Assembly (NCBI RefSeq): GCF_900113025.1
Contig: NZ_FONT01000002.1
Span: 503,878-567,877 of the forward strand
Direction of reading: 5' to 3'
Length of the DNA stretch: 64,000 nucleotides
Source: Alteribacillus iranensis
GTDB lineage: Bacteria > Bacillota > Bacilli > Bacillales > Marinococcaceae
A program made the translations under genes and the position numbers. Positions 37,823 to 46,969 of this stretch are shown here, piece by piece; position 1 is the first letter of the stretch, and each line of letters opens with the position of its first letter. Under the pieces are notes generated by a model. That model had not been told where the DNA came from. It did no database searches and saw only the letters and a program-made list of their open reading frames with translations.

Positions 37823-39262
37823 ATGAAAAAATGGCTGGTGACCACTGGTTTCCTGCTTGGAATGATTGTAGGAAATGGTCAAGCATTCGCAGCGGATGAC
37901 GACACAGGAACACCCGATGCGGAGGAACTGAGCTATAAAGAAAAGAAAGATCTTCTCACCGAAACCGCTTTAGAGTACGACATCCCACCGGAAATTTTAA
38001 AAGCGATTGCTTATGAGGAAGCTCAAATGAGGCAGTTCACAGAAGACGGAGAGCCGGTGATGAATGAAAACGAAGATGGTGGCATCGGCATCATGCAAGT
38101 GACATTGAACGAAGATGACTTCGAGAACAGAGAAGTGGATCGGGAACGACTGAAAAATGACACCGCGTATAACATCCAAATAGGCGCGGAGCTGTTAAAT
38201 GAGAAATGGGAATGGACCGAAAACTTAATTCCTCAAGTCAATAATGGTGACCGTCATATTTTGGAAAATTGGTATTTTGCTGTTCTCGCGTACAATGGAC
38301 TCGACCGCAGAAACGATCCGAATGTGAGTGACGATACATACCAAGAGGACTTGTACGGCACGATGACGTCACGCAACTTACTGCCATCTGTGGACCTTCC
38401 CGAGTTTGACGCGGAATACCGAGAAGGAGAAAATCGAATGAGATTTTCCGAAGACGACTTACACGTGACAACAGAAACCAAAACTCCTTCGACGCAAATG
38501 TTTGAAACAGGCACAAAGGTATACAGTTACGCCGAAGAACCAGGTTCTACCATTAATTTCAGACTCGAACCGTCGCTCTCCTCCCGACAAGTCGGGGACG
38601 TGCCTTTATATATGCCGCTGACGGTGGAAGGCGAACTAGAACATGATAACAGCCGCGACAACCATTTCGGATTCTATCCGTTTCACTATGCGGACATTCA
38701 CGGCTACATGGCCAGTTCGTATGTGAGAGAAGGGGAAGTCACTCCGTTTTATGACGTCCGAAAACAAGAAGTCACTGAAGCAGTCGGCTTTTTGGAAGTC
38801 CGCGGCATCATCAGTGGGTATCCGGATGGAACGTTTCGACCGTACGAACCGATCTTAAGACGACATGCAGCAGCCATGCTGGCGGATGCGCTTCAACTAT
38901 CCACTCCTGATGAGTACACAATGAAAGCAACAGACATGGAAAGCGATGATCTCGGCTACAACTCCATGAAAGCGATGGAATATCATGGTCTCATGACCGG
39001 AAGCAACGGCAATATTCGTCCGAATGAATACATGACGAGAGCACAAATGGCTTCCGTTCTCACTGCCGCTTTTGAAGAAACACTTCCTGCACCTTCCGGA
39101 AATCATAACTTTGACGATGTTCCAGCCGACTTCTGGAACTACGACGCTATTAACCAGATTTACCAGAGCGGCCTGTCGAACCAGGATCCGTTCCGCCCTG
39201 GAGAAGACGTCACGCGTTCACAGTTTGCACTGTTCTTGAAACGTGCAATGACGTTAGAATAA
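37823..39262 (+). CDS. SLH-anchored lytic transglycosylase with SH3-like domain
   Basis: 479 aa. A signal peptide ends at GQAFAA (residue 24). A transglycosylase SLT domain (about 40-170) has the catalytic Glu in KAIAYEEAQMRQ, GGIGIMQVT, and YNIQIGAELL and FAVLAYNG. An SH3b-like region (about 235-305, SYAEEPGSTINFRLEPSLSS) follows, then three SLH domains (about 315-479, e.g. ISGYPDGTFRPYEPI and FDDVPADFWNYDAI). It should cut the glycan strands of peptidoglycan from a wall-anchored position. AGAAAGGAG precedes the ATG; it has its own terminator. Confidence 0.92.
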   Translation: MKKWLVTTGFLLGMIVGNGQAFAADDDTGTPDAEELSYKEKKDLLTETALEYDIPPEILKAIAYEEAQMRQFTEDGEPVMNENEDGGIGIMQVTLNEDDFENREVDRERLKNDTAYNIQIGAELLNEKWEWTENLIPQVNNGDRHILENWYFAVLAYNGLDRRNDPNVSDDTYQEDLYGTMTSRNLLPSVDLPEFDAEYREGENRMRFSEDDLHVTTETKTPSTQMFETGTKVYSYAEEPGSTINFRLEPSLSSRQVGDVPLYMPLTVEGELEHDNSRDNHFGFYPFHYADIHGYMASSYVREGEVTPFYDVRKQEVTEAVGFLEVRGIISGYPDGTFRPYEPILRRHAAAMLADALQLSTPDEYTMKATDMESDDLGYNSMKAMEYHGLMTGSNGNIRPNEYMTRAQMASVLTAAFEETLPAPSGNHNFDDVPADFWNYDAINQIYQSGLSNQDPFRPGEDVTRSQFALFLKRAMTLE

Positions 39263-39269
39263 TACGGAC

Positions 39270-39316
39270 AAGAGAGCAGAAACCAATCAAGGTTGGTCAC
39301 CTGCTCTCTTTTTTAT
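39270..39316 (+). terminator. Terminator of the transglycosylase gene
   Basis: AAGAGAGCAG and CTGCTCTCTT form the stem, followed by six T. Confidence 0.92.
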
Positions 39317-39440
39317 TGTTCGTATTCGTACGAAAGTATTTTTCGGCCCTTTGGTGTATATAATGATACAAAAATGGTTTCGTTTCTTTCGTTTATTTCG
39401 CTTTTTCATAATAGGAGGGGAAAGGAGAGTGAATAAAAAA

Positions 39441-39908
39441 ATGGCAACGGACATTAACAATCTCCTTGAAAATATAGATAGAAATTCACCTCATACTTCT
39501 AGTGAGAAGGTGAAAGAGTACATGACATTGACGTACCTGGCTGAAGAAATCAATAAACGCAAAGTAAAAGCGTATAAGGAACTCAACGAATCAGAGAGAG
39601 TAGAGCTCATTCATGCCCTTTACGAAAGTGAAAAGATCGATGTCCCCGAGTTTCTTCCAGTTTCAGATGTTGCAGAATTTTTAGGTGTATCCCCACAAAT
39701 GGTGCGAAGATATTGCCAAGAAGAGAAAATCATAGCTCATCAACCAGTCACTGGCGCTGGTCATTGGAAAATACCGACACACCAGTTTGAGACAGACCCC
39801 CGTTGGTATGATTTTATAAGAGAAAAAATGGCAGCACGTAACAATGACGTCCAAACAGCTGAAATGATGCTCGACATTTTAAATGAGGATGATGAAGAGG
39901 GTAAATGA
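39441..39908 (+). CDS. Antitoxin-like helix-turn-helix protein of a PIN toxin pair
   Basis: 155 aa from the ATG at 39441; a GTG at 39429 right after AAAGGAGA is an alternative. The middle has a MerR-like/excisionase-type DNA-binding segment (FLPVSDVAEFLGVSPQMVRRYCQEEKI), followed by HWKIPTHQF. Its stop codon is one base away from the start of the PIN-domain gene, the usual layout of type II toxin-antitoxin pairs. It probably neutralised the toxin and repressed the operon. Confidence 0.7.
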   Translation: MATDINNLLENIDRNSPHTSSEKVKEYMTLTYLAEEINKRKVKAYKELNESERVELIHALYESEKIDVPEFLPVSDVAEFLGVSPQMVRRYCQEEKIIAHQPVTGAGHWKIPTHQFETDPRWYDFIREKMAARNNDVQTAEMMLDILNEDDEEGK

Positions 39909-39909
39909 G

Positions 39910-40122
39910 ATGAAACTGTTCCAAGATAAAACAAAATATGTACTAGATACTAATGTTTTCAGATACAAGACAGCAACAAGTACCCAAGAATCAGTCGATA
40001 AAAGGAAGATGTCTGCTATTCGCTTTTGGAAAATGGTTTTAAATGAGGCCCTTGCTGGACAAACAAGTCTCTACGTTCCAGCTGAAGTTAAGAGAGAGCT
40101 GGAAGTCCAGTCTTTCACTTAA
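39910..40122 (+). pseudogene. PIN-domain toxin, 3' truncated
   Basis: 70 aa. Begins like a PIN ribonuclease toxin (KYVLDTNVFRYK, with the first catalytic Asp) and reaches the second acidic motif (VPAEVKRELEVQS), then stops. PIN toxins are normally 130-170 aa and need acidic residues in their second half, so this one should be inactive. Lattice array copy 8 begins about 35 bp later, suggesting that the rest was replaced. Confidence 0.7.
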
Positions 40123-40159
40123 AAACTATTTACTTCAGCGAACCTTTTCGCTCTTTGCA

Positions 40160-40700
40160 TGACCGTAACCCTTGGCGTGCCTACGTTTAGGGCACTATTC
40201 CAGCTCTTGCATGACCGTATTTTTGACCTTTCATTTTTCCAGTCACCTTTCCGCCTCTTGCGTAACCAATGCACCTGCTCGGTCTCCCGTTTGGGAAGGC
40301 TGCAACTCTTATCTTGACCTCTCCCATCTTCCCAACTTGGTTTTGGGCACCTTTCCTCACGAATCGTGACCTCCTGAACGACGCCGCTCTCTTTTGGGCA
40401 TCTTTCCGCTCTTTGCATGACCGTAAACCTTGGCGTGCCTACGTTTAGGGCACTATTCCAGCTCTTGCATGACCGTATTTTTGACCTTTCATTTGTCTGG
40501 GCACCTTTCTGATCCCTGCGTAACCAATGCACCTGCTCGGGCTGGCGCCTGGGAAGGCTGCAACTCTTACCTTGACCCCCTCCATCCTCCCAACTTGGTT
40601 TTGGGCACCTTTCCTCACGAATCGTGACCTCCTGAACGACGCCGCTCTCTTTTGGGCATCTTTCCGCTCTTTACACCTGACCGTATCTCTCCATTCTTTA
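40160..40700 (+). repeat. 52-bp lattice repeat array, copy 8
   Basis: Boxes at 40160, 40212, 40263, 40315, 40367, 40418, 40470, 40521, 40573, 40625 and 40678: steps of 52 or 51. Five units form a higher-order unit of 258 bp that occurs twice with few changes (40160 and 40418). GGGCA lies at +29 in 51-bp units and +30 in 52-bp units. Confidence 0.92.
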
Positions 40701-40784
40701 CCAAAAATAGAAGGATATCTCTTAAACGATACGGAAACATTGAAAGAAGGCCGACACTTGTAAAACAAGAAGGAGGAGACGGAC

Positions 40785-41348
40785 ATGACAGAGAATCAGA
40801 CGTTGTCTACAGAAGAGAATGAAGAATTACTGACCGTGCTGAAGGAGCGTTTTGAGAAACATATGCGCCGCCATGAAGGACTGGAATGGGCGAACGTTCA
40901 AGCAAAGTTAGAAGCAAATCCAGAAAAACTATGGTCCCTCCGTGAGATGGAAAGAACAGAAGGCGAACCGGATGTGGTGGCTTATGAGGAGGAGACCGAT
41001 GCATTTGTCTTTTGTGATTGTTCCGCGGAAAGCCCTAAAGGTCGTCGAAAAGTGTGCTATGACCGCGACGCCTTAGAAGCACGGAAAAAAAATAAACCAG
41101 AAACGAGTGCCGTAGATATGGCGACTGAAATGGGGATTGAGCTCTTAACCGAGGAAACCTATCGCGAGTTGCAGTCGTTGGGACCCTTCGATAAGAAAAC
41201 ATCCAGTTGGATACAGACGCCTGCCGACATTAGAGAACGCGGCGGTTCCCTTTTTTGTGATTATCGCTACGGCCACGTTTTCGTTTATCATAATGGAGCG
41301 GATTCGTACTATAGTGCGAGAGGGTTCCGTGGTTTACTGCGAGTCTAA
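40785..41348 (+). CDS. DUF4256 family protein
   Basis: 187 aa, full family length. Recognisable by VQAKLEANPEKLWSLREMERTEGEPDVV-type N-terminus, CDCSAESPKGRRKVCYDRDAL and FCDYRYGHVFVYHNGADSYY near the C-terminus. Cytoplasmic, function unknown. AAGGAGGAG precedes the ATG. Confidence 0.9.
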   Translation: MTENQTLSTEENEELLTVLKERFEKHMRRHEGLEWANVQAKLEANPEKLWSLREMERTEGEPDVVAYEEETDAFVFCDCSAESPKGRRKVCYDRDALEARKKNKPETSAVDMATEMGIELLTEETYRELQSLGPFDKKTSSWIQTPADIRERGGSLFCDYRYGHVFVYHNGADSYYSARGFRGLLRV

Positions 41349-41379
41349 CAGTTGATAGGAAGACCACCTCCTTCTCACC

Positions 41380-41412
41380 AATCGGGGCACCCTGATATCA
41401 GCGGGCGCCCTT
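41380..41412 (+). terminator. Possible terminator of the DUF4256 gene
   Basis: GGGGCACCCTGAT and a GGGCGCCC arm form an imperfect hairpin followed by TTCGTTTTT on the plus strand. It overlaps the 3' end of the convergent DUF5652 gene. Confidence 0.5.
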
Positions 41413-41610
41413 CGTTTTTGGTTTCATAAAAAGAAGATAGATGATTTCTAGAATGCTTACTGTATTCACGATAAAAAGAACAATAAACCAGATGAGCTGC
41501 TGATGTCGAGCGGCGTGCCATAGAGCAATCCCTTTCCAAATCAAAGACCACGCAATGATCACATAAAAGAAAGGATGGCTTGGATGGAACAGTTGTATGA
41601 TTGTATCCAC
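41398..41610 (-). CDS. DUF5652-like small membrane protein
   Basis: 70 aa, two membrane segments (YVIIAWSLIWKGIALWHAA and LIWFIVLFIVNTVSILEIIYLL), typical of DUF5652 proteins. GTG start at 41610 with AAAGGAGGG upstream. Function unknown. Confidence 0.8.
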   Translation of the reverse strand: MDTIIQLFHPSHPFFYVIIAWSLIWKGIALWHAARHQQLIWFIVLFIVNTVSILEIIYLLFMKPKTKGAR

Positions 41611-41675
41611 TTGCTCCCTCCTTTCTGGTATTCGATATTTGCGTTTGTCCCCGGTCTTTTCTGTCCGATTCTTTG

Positions 41676-42710
41676 TTATACCATCCCGAGTTTCTCGCTC
41701 AGTTTGATCAAGACAGGCAGGGATAAAAAGAGAACGACCACGCGAACAATCTGCAGGCTGGCCACCACCGAAGGGTTCAAGTTCAAGGCGAAAGAAGTGA
41801 CTGCCATTTCGGAAGCTCCTGCCGGTACTACACTCAGAAGACTGACCGCGTAAGAAAGCCCCGTGAGCATGTGAAAAAAGAGCGCAAGCCCAACACTGAA
41901 AAAGAAATACAGAAGCATGATGCCTACACTGATCAGGCCGAGCCGTTTGAGCTTATAAAACGTATCACGGTTAAATTTCACACCAACCATGACACCAATT
42001 AATGCTTGACCGATCCCGCCGACAAACCCCGGAATATCGGAGAGATGCAACACATATTCACTTCCAATAAAACCCAATATAATAGCATACAACAGAGTGC
42101 CTGCAGGAATTTTCACGAGAGCATTCAAGAAAATCGCCACAGAAATCGAGACAAGCAGGAGAAAAAATAACTCCATCGTAAACGAGGTGCTCGTCTCTAT
42201 GTCTTGCGGTGCCGAAGCGGAGGAAGAAGAACCGAGCCCAGCGAGAATTGGAATAAGAAGAACGAAAAAAGTAATCCGAAACGAATGGAAGGCTCCGACA
42301 ATTTGCTGATTCGCTCCGTAGTCCCCGCTTACCGCAATCACTTCCGACGCTCCCCCGGGAATACAGCAGAAAAATGCCGTGCGTTTATCTATCACCCCGG
42401 CCCCTCCACGATAAAATAGCCAAGCTAACAGAAAGCTAAACGCAAAAGTTAGCAAGATCGAGAACGCGAGCGGCACCATATATGTTTTCATCTCTATGAA
42501 ATTTTGAGCCGTCATTAATATGCCAATGTTGGTTCCGACCAACGCCAAGGCCAAGGTGAACGGCTTCCCCTCAAATCCAAGTCCTGGACGAACCAAACTG
42601 GAAACGATTCCAAAAATCAATGCCCCCAACAACCACCCTGCCGGAACTTGAAGACTGTCTAACAAAAAACCTGCGGTGATCCCGAGGCAGGCCACAAGTA
42701 GCTTGCTCAT
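41676..42710 (-). CDS. AbrB family membrane protein (AmoA-like transporter)
   Basis: 344 aa with about ten membrane segments in two homologous halves, each with a glycine-rich motif (VPAGWLLGALIFGIV near 25; IPAGTLLYAIILGFIG near 198). The second half of each repeat carries PGGASEVIAVSGDYGA and VPAGASEMAVTSFAL. The family is annotated as AbrB-type membrane regulators or ammonia-monooxygenase-related; relatives are probably transporters. Unrelated to the DNA-binding AbrB. AGAAGGAA precedes the ATG. Confidence 0.9.
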   Translation of the reverse strand: MSKLLVACLGITAGFLLDSLQVPAGWLLGALIFGIVSSLVRPGLGFEGKPFTLALALVGTNIGILMTAQNFIEMKTYMVPLAFSILLTFAFSFLLAWLFYRGGAGVIDKRTAFFCCIPGGASEVIAVSGDYGANQQIVGAFHSFRITFFVLLIPILAGLGSSSSASAPQDIETSTSFTMELFFLLLVSISVAIFLNALVKIPAGTLLYAIILGFIGSEYVLHLSDIPGFVGGIGQALIGVMVGVKFNRDTFYKLKRLGLISVGIMLLYFFFSVGLALFFHMLTGLSYAVSLLSVVPAGASEMAVTSFALNLNPSVVASLQIVRVVVLFLSLPVLIKLSEKLGMV

Positions 42711-42876
42711 TTCCTTCTCCCTCCCCTCTAGCGAGTTCCTTTAAAATACTATTACTTTCATTATAGGAGTACACACGTATTAGAACCAGTCTCCTAAGAA
42801 CTTCTCTCTCACGGAACAGAGTTTGCTCACTCAAAGCAGGCTCAGTACTCACAATTCAGAAGATCAACACTTATCT

Positions 42877-43295
42877 TGACCTCCTCCCTGCTTCCATCAT
42901 AATTATGGGCACCTTTCATGACGAATTGTTCCCTCCTGGACGACGCCTCCGGATTTTGGGCATCTTTCCAATCATTGCATGACCTTAACCCTTGGCGTGA
43001 CCCCGGGGTGGGAACTCTACCAGGTCGATCGTGACCTGCATTTTCTTTTTCCCGTTTTCCGGGCAACGTTCCGATCCTTGCGTAACCTCAACACCTGACC
43101 ATACCCGCACTTGGGAAGGCTGCGACGCTCACCCTGACCTCTCAGACGCCCCTCCGTAATTTTGGGCATCTTTCGTAGCGTATCCTACCCTCCCAGACGG
43201 CACCTTCGTGATTTTGGTCAACTTTCGAAGCGGAGCATGACCTCCTGCACAACACCCTCTCCTTTTGGGCACCTTTCCAAGCCGATCTTGCCCCA
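42877..43295 (+). repeat. 52-bp lattice repeat array, copy 9
   Basis: Boxes at 42877, 42929 (TTCCC), 42980, 43032, 43083, 43135, 43186 (TACCC), 43238 and 43289 (TGCCC): steps alternate 52 and 51 throughout. GGGCA or GGTCA follows at +29/+30. Related in sequence to copy 8 (for example GTTTTGGGCACCTTTCC-like and GCATGACC pieces). Ends 12 bp before a terminator. Confidence 0.92.
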
Positions 43296-43299
43296 CCTA

Positions 43300-43349
43300 T
43301 AAAAAAAGAACCTGCAGCGGTGGGCTCGAGCACCCTGCTGCAGGTTCTT
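43300..43349 (-). terminator. Terminator of the lipoprotein gene
   Basis: AAGAACCTGCAGC and GCTGCAGGTTCTT form a 13-pair stem on the minus strand, followed by five or more T. Confidence 0.93.
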
Positions 43350-43356
43350 CCTTTCC

Positions 43357-43764
43357 TTATTCAAGCGTCTCTTGGGTAATAAGAGATCCGTCTTGGGCCA
43401 CGATCAGATCAACGGGCTGATCTGGGTATTTCTCGCGGATCATTTCTTGATATTTGGTCAGCCATTCTTCGTTCCATTCTTGGTCGGCGCCAATGGTGAT
43501 GTCGATGTTGACGGATTGTTCGCCTTGATCGTCCACGACTTGCACCATCGCGTCTTCTACTTCTTCTTCGGCTTGCAGCTGTTCCTGCAAGTCAGCATCG
43601 CTTTCTAGTTCAGCTGCTGGTTCTTTTGGTTCTTCTTGTTCTTCTTGTGTGTTTTCAGCATCCTCGTTATTCTCGGTGTTCTCTTCTCCGGAAGAACACG
43701 CGGCGAGGGCTATTAACAAAGCAGCTAGCATGCTGAGCATAAGACTTTTACGAATTACATGCAT
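43357..43764 (-). CDS. Lipoprotein of unknown function
   Basis: 135 aa from the ATG at 43764. The lipobox LIALAAC places the lipidated Cys near residue 22, followed by an acidic Asn/Glu-rich linker and a compact C-terminal domain (about 70-135, VNIDITIGADQEWNEEWLTKY). No family recognised. It follows the RND pump gene at 83 bp on the same strand and may belong to that transcript. Confidence 0.82.
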   Translation of the reverse strand: MHVIRKSLMLSMLAALLIALAACSSGEENTENNEDAENTQEEQEEPKEPAAELESDADLQEQLQAEEEVEDAMVQVVDDQGEQSVNIDITIGADQEWNEEWLTKYQEMIREKYPDQPVDLIVAQDGSLITQETLE

Positions 43765-43847
43765 TCTCTCCCACTCCTTTTCTCTCATCCTGAGATTATT
43801 TTACCTTACGAACGCGGGGCTCGTATAGCATTTTTTCGAAAACAAAC

Positions 43848-46800
43848 CTATTGATCGATCGAGTCATCGACCGGACGCTTGCGGCGGAAACGGATGCCGC
43901 TGAGCTTTCGTTTCAGCCATTGCACCACATTATCTGTGGAAGCATAAGCGACCGGGATCAAAATTAACGTAAACAAGGTCGAGAACAAGAGTCCAAATAT
44001 CACGACAATCCCCATCGGTGCCTGGGCTTCTGCTCCTTCGCCTATTCCGAGGGCGACCGGTGTCATCGCAAGCACCGTGGTGAGCACGGTCATTAGGATC
44101 GGACGCAGTCTCGCAGGTCCCGCTTCTAAGATCGCTTCGTCACGGTCTCCGCCTGCTTCTCTCCGTTGGTTAATGTAGTCGACCATGACGATCGCGTTGT
44201 TGACGACGACCCCGGCGAGCATTATGATCCCTATAAACGCGGTGATACTGAGCGGTGTTCCTGTGATGAACAGTCCGACGAGGACACCGATTAATGTGGC
44301 TGGCATTGAGAACATGATGACAAATGGCTGCACGAACGATTCAAACTGGATCGCCATGACCGCATAGACGAGAAAGATAGAAGCGAGCAGCGCTAAGGAT
44401 AAATCCCCAAAGGCTTCCTGCATATCTTCGGATTCCCCGCCGTAGCTAATGGTGTAGCCGTCCGGCATGTTCATTCGGCTGACTTCTGCTTGTATATCTG
44501 TTGCGACTTCGGATAACGTCCGGCCTTCAATGTCACTCGTGATGTTCACTTGCCGCTGTTGATCTTGCCGGTTAATTTCTGTTGGTCCGGTCGTTTCCTC
44601 AAGTGTCGCGATGGAAGACAGCGGCACACTCGTCCCTGTTGGTGTCACCAGCGTCAAACCGCGGAGGTCGGACAATTGCTCGCGGGAGTGATCTGGGAAA
44701 ATTACCTCGACGTCAATTTCTTGCCCTTGTTCGCGGTATTCGGTCGCGACTTGGCCGTTAAACGCCGTAATAATTTGTCCCATGACATCTTGGTACGTTA
44801 ATCCGTACTGGGCTGCTTGCTGACGGTCCACATCTACTTCGATTTGCGGGCTTCCTTCTCCGGACGTTGTCTCGATATTGGATGTTCCTTCGATTTGTTC
44901 CATCGAGAAAGCCACTTCTTCGGCTAACATATCGAGAACTTCTGTTTCTTCCCCTTTGATGCTGACAGAAATGGGAGAAGTGCTTCCCATCGCCCCGGAT
45001 GTCATGCTTGCGACAGTCACTTCCGCACCAGAAATTCGTTTCGCTTGTTCGGAAAGCTCACTAATCATTTCTGTCGTTTCGATCGACCGTTCCGAGGATG
45101 GGACAAGTGACACATTGACGGATCCGGTGTTCCCGCCTCCGCCGCCACCCATCATGGCAGAGCCTCCTCCGACGGTTGAATACGTCGTTGCAATCGATTC
45201 TTCGTATGGTTCTAAGAGCGACCATACCCGGTTCACTGCTGTCTGTGTTTCCTCGAGCGTCGAAGCGGTTGGCGTCTCGACGGTGATCATAATTTCTCCT
45301 TCATCGGATTCCGGCAATAGCACCGCCCCGATGAGAGGCACTAACGCAAGAGATGCGACGATGAGTCCCCCTGTTAAGAAGAGAACGGTCTTGCGGTGGT
45401 TCAAGGACCAGCGCAGCATCCCGCGGTAGCGGTTGTTCACCCACTCCCCTAAACGGGTGAAGCGGCTTTGTTTCTCTTGCTCTTTGATGACCATATTCTC
45501 TTTAATGAAACGAGAAGAAAGCATCGGTACAATCGTTAACGCCGCGGCGAGTGATGCAATTAACGCAAAACTGACCGTTAACGCGAGCGGCGCAAAGAGC
45601 TCCGAGGCAATGCCTTCCACAAACACGAGAGGAAGGAACACAACGAGTGTCGTCATCGTGGAGGCTGTGACCGCACCGCCCATTTCTTTTGCTCCGTCAA
45701 TGGCCGCTTCGATGCGCGATTTCCCCGCTTCTATATGTTTATAAATGTTTTCCAAAATAACGATCGAACTGTCGACCATCATCCCGACACCGAGGGCGAG
45801 ACCACCCATCGTTAAAATGTTAAGCGTCTCTCCGGTGAAATACATGAGCGCAAACGTGGATACCACCGCAATCGGAATAGAAATACCGATGACCAATGTC
45901 GCTCGAATGCTTCGTAAAAAGAGAAGCAATACGATGACCGCAAACAAAGCACCGTACAACAAGTTGTCGGTCACACTGCTGATGGACTCCTCAATGAAAT
46001 CGGCAGAGTCAAACACAACATGGAGGGATGCTCCTTCGCCGAGTTCTTCATTTAAATCGACGATCAAGTCCTCTACCGCATGGGACACGTCCACCGTATT
46101 CGCATCGGACTGCTTCATGATCGAAAACATGTACGCAGGCTCATTGTTGACGTACGTTAAACTCGATTCTTCTTCGACCGTATCAACGACATCCCCGACA
46201 TCGCTTACGGTGACATTTTCTCCCTCACCAATCGGGATAATTGTGTTCGCAATGTCTTCTACGGTTTGAAAATCGCCGTCTACCCGCAGCTGAAGATCAC
46301 GGCCCCCGCTTTCCACATCCCCTGCAGAAGCAGACGCGTTTTCTGACTGGAGTGCATTAATCACATCGTTCGCCGTAATCGTATATCGGTTCAATTCAGA
46401 CGGCTTCAATTGAATTTCAATTTTTCTCGTCTGCACCCCTTCCACATTCGCAGAAGCGACGCCATCTCCTTGTTCGAGCTTCGGCTGGATGCGCTCTTCG
46501 GCTATCCGTTTCGCTTCGTCATCAGAAAGGTTCTCCGAAAACCCCAGCCACATCATCGCTTGCTGGTTCGGGTCAAAACGAAGGACGGACGGGTCATCCG
46601 CTCCATCCGGTAACGCACCGGAGGCCCCATCCACCGCTTCTCGTATATTTAACATCGCTTGGTCCAAGTCAGTCCCGAAGTTAAACTGGATAATAACCAG
46701 CGAGGAGCCGGATGTCGACTGGGATTGAATGTTATCAACATTTTCAATCGATGCTAAAGAGTCTTCAATAGGTTGTGTGACCGTTTCTTCAATATCTTCA

Positions 46801-46967
46801 GGAGCCGTGCCGGTGTAATTCGTTGCCACGACGGCAAGCGGCAGCTCCATGTCCGGGTAAAGATCGACGGCCAGGTTACGTAATGCCGTGAGCGAGAGTA
46901 CAAGAATCATCGCCACGACCATCACGACACCGACCGGTCGCTTGACAGACCAACGGGACAAATTCAA
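43848..46967 (-). CDS. RND family efflux pump (HAE1/AcrB type, SwrC-like)
   Basis: 1039 aa. The full RND architecture is present: an N-terminal membrane helix (RPVGVVMVVAMILVLSL), a large extracytoplasmic loop, a first helix bundle containing GGLALGVGMMVDSSIVILENI (the proton-relay Asp region), a second loop and a second bundle with GVVVNNAIVMVDYIN and PVALGIGEGAEAQAPMG. RND pumps use the proton gradient to expel drugs, surfactants or lipids; in Bacillus subtilis the related SwrC exports surfactin. The TTG start lies just past the adaptor's stop codon, so the two are coupled. The substrate cannot be told. Confidence 0.93.
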   Translation of the reverse strand: MNLSRWSVKRPVGVVMVVAMILVLSLTALRNLAVDLYPDMELPLAVVATNYTGTAPEDIEETVTQPIEDSLASIENVDNIQSQSTSGSSLVIIQFNFGTDLDQAMLNIREAVDGASGALPDGADDPSVLRFDPNQQAMMWLGFSENLSDDEAKRIAEERIQPKLEQGDGVASANVEGVQTRKIEIQLKPSELNRYTITANDVINALQSENASASAGDVESGGRDLQLRVDGDFQTVEDIANTIIPIGEGENVTVSDVGDVVDTVEEESSLTYVNNEPAYMFSIMKQSDANTVDVSHAVEDLIVDLNEELGEGASLHVVFDSADFIEESISSVTDNLLYGALFAVIVLLLFLRSIRATLVIGISIPIAVVSTFALMYFTGETLNILTMGGLALGVGMMVDSSIVILENIYKHIEAGKSRIEAAIDGAKEMGGAVTASTMTTLVVFLPLVFVEGIASELFAPLALTVSFALIASLAAALTIVPMLSSRFIKENMVIKEQEKQSRFTRLGEWVNNRYRGMLRWSLNHRKTVLFLTGGLIVASLALVPLIGAVLLPESDEGEIMITVETPTASTLEETQTAVNRVWSLLEPYEESIATTYSTVGGGSAMMGGGGGGNTGSVNVSLVPSSERSIETTEMISELSEQAKRISGAEVTVASMTSGAMGSTSPISVSIKGEETEVLDMLAEEVAFSMEQIEGTSNIETTSGEGSPQIEVDVDRQQAAQYGLTYQDVMGQIITAFNGQVATEYREQGQEIDVEVIFPDHSREQLSDLRGLTLVTPTGTSVPLSSIATLEETTGPTEINRQDQQRQVNITSDIEGRTLSEVATDIQAEVSRMNMPDGYTISYGGESEDMQEAFGDLSLALLASIFLVYAVMAIQFESFVQPFVIMFSMPATLIGVLVGLFITGTPLSITAFIGIIMLAGVVVNNAIVMVDYINQRREAGGDRDEAILEAGPARLRPILMTVLTTVLAMTPVALGIGEGAEAQAPMGIVVIFGLLFSTLFTLILIPVAYASTDNVVQWLKRKLSGIRFRRKRPVDDSIDQ

Positions 46968-46969
46968 AA

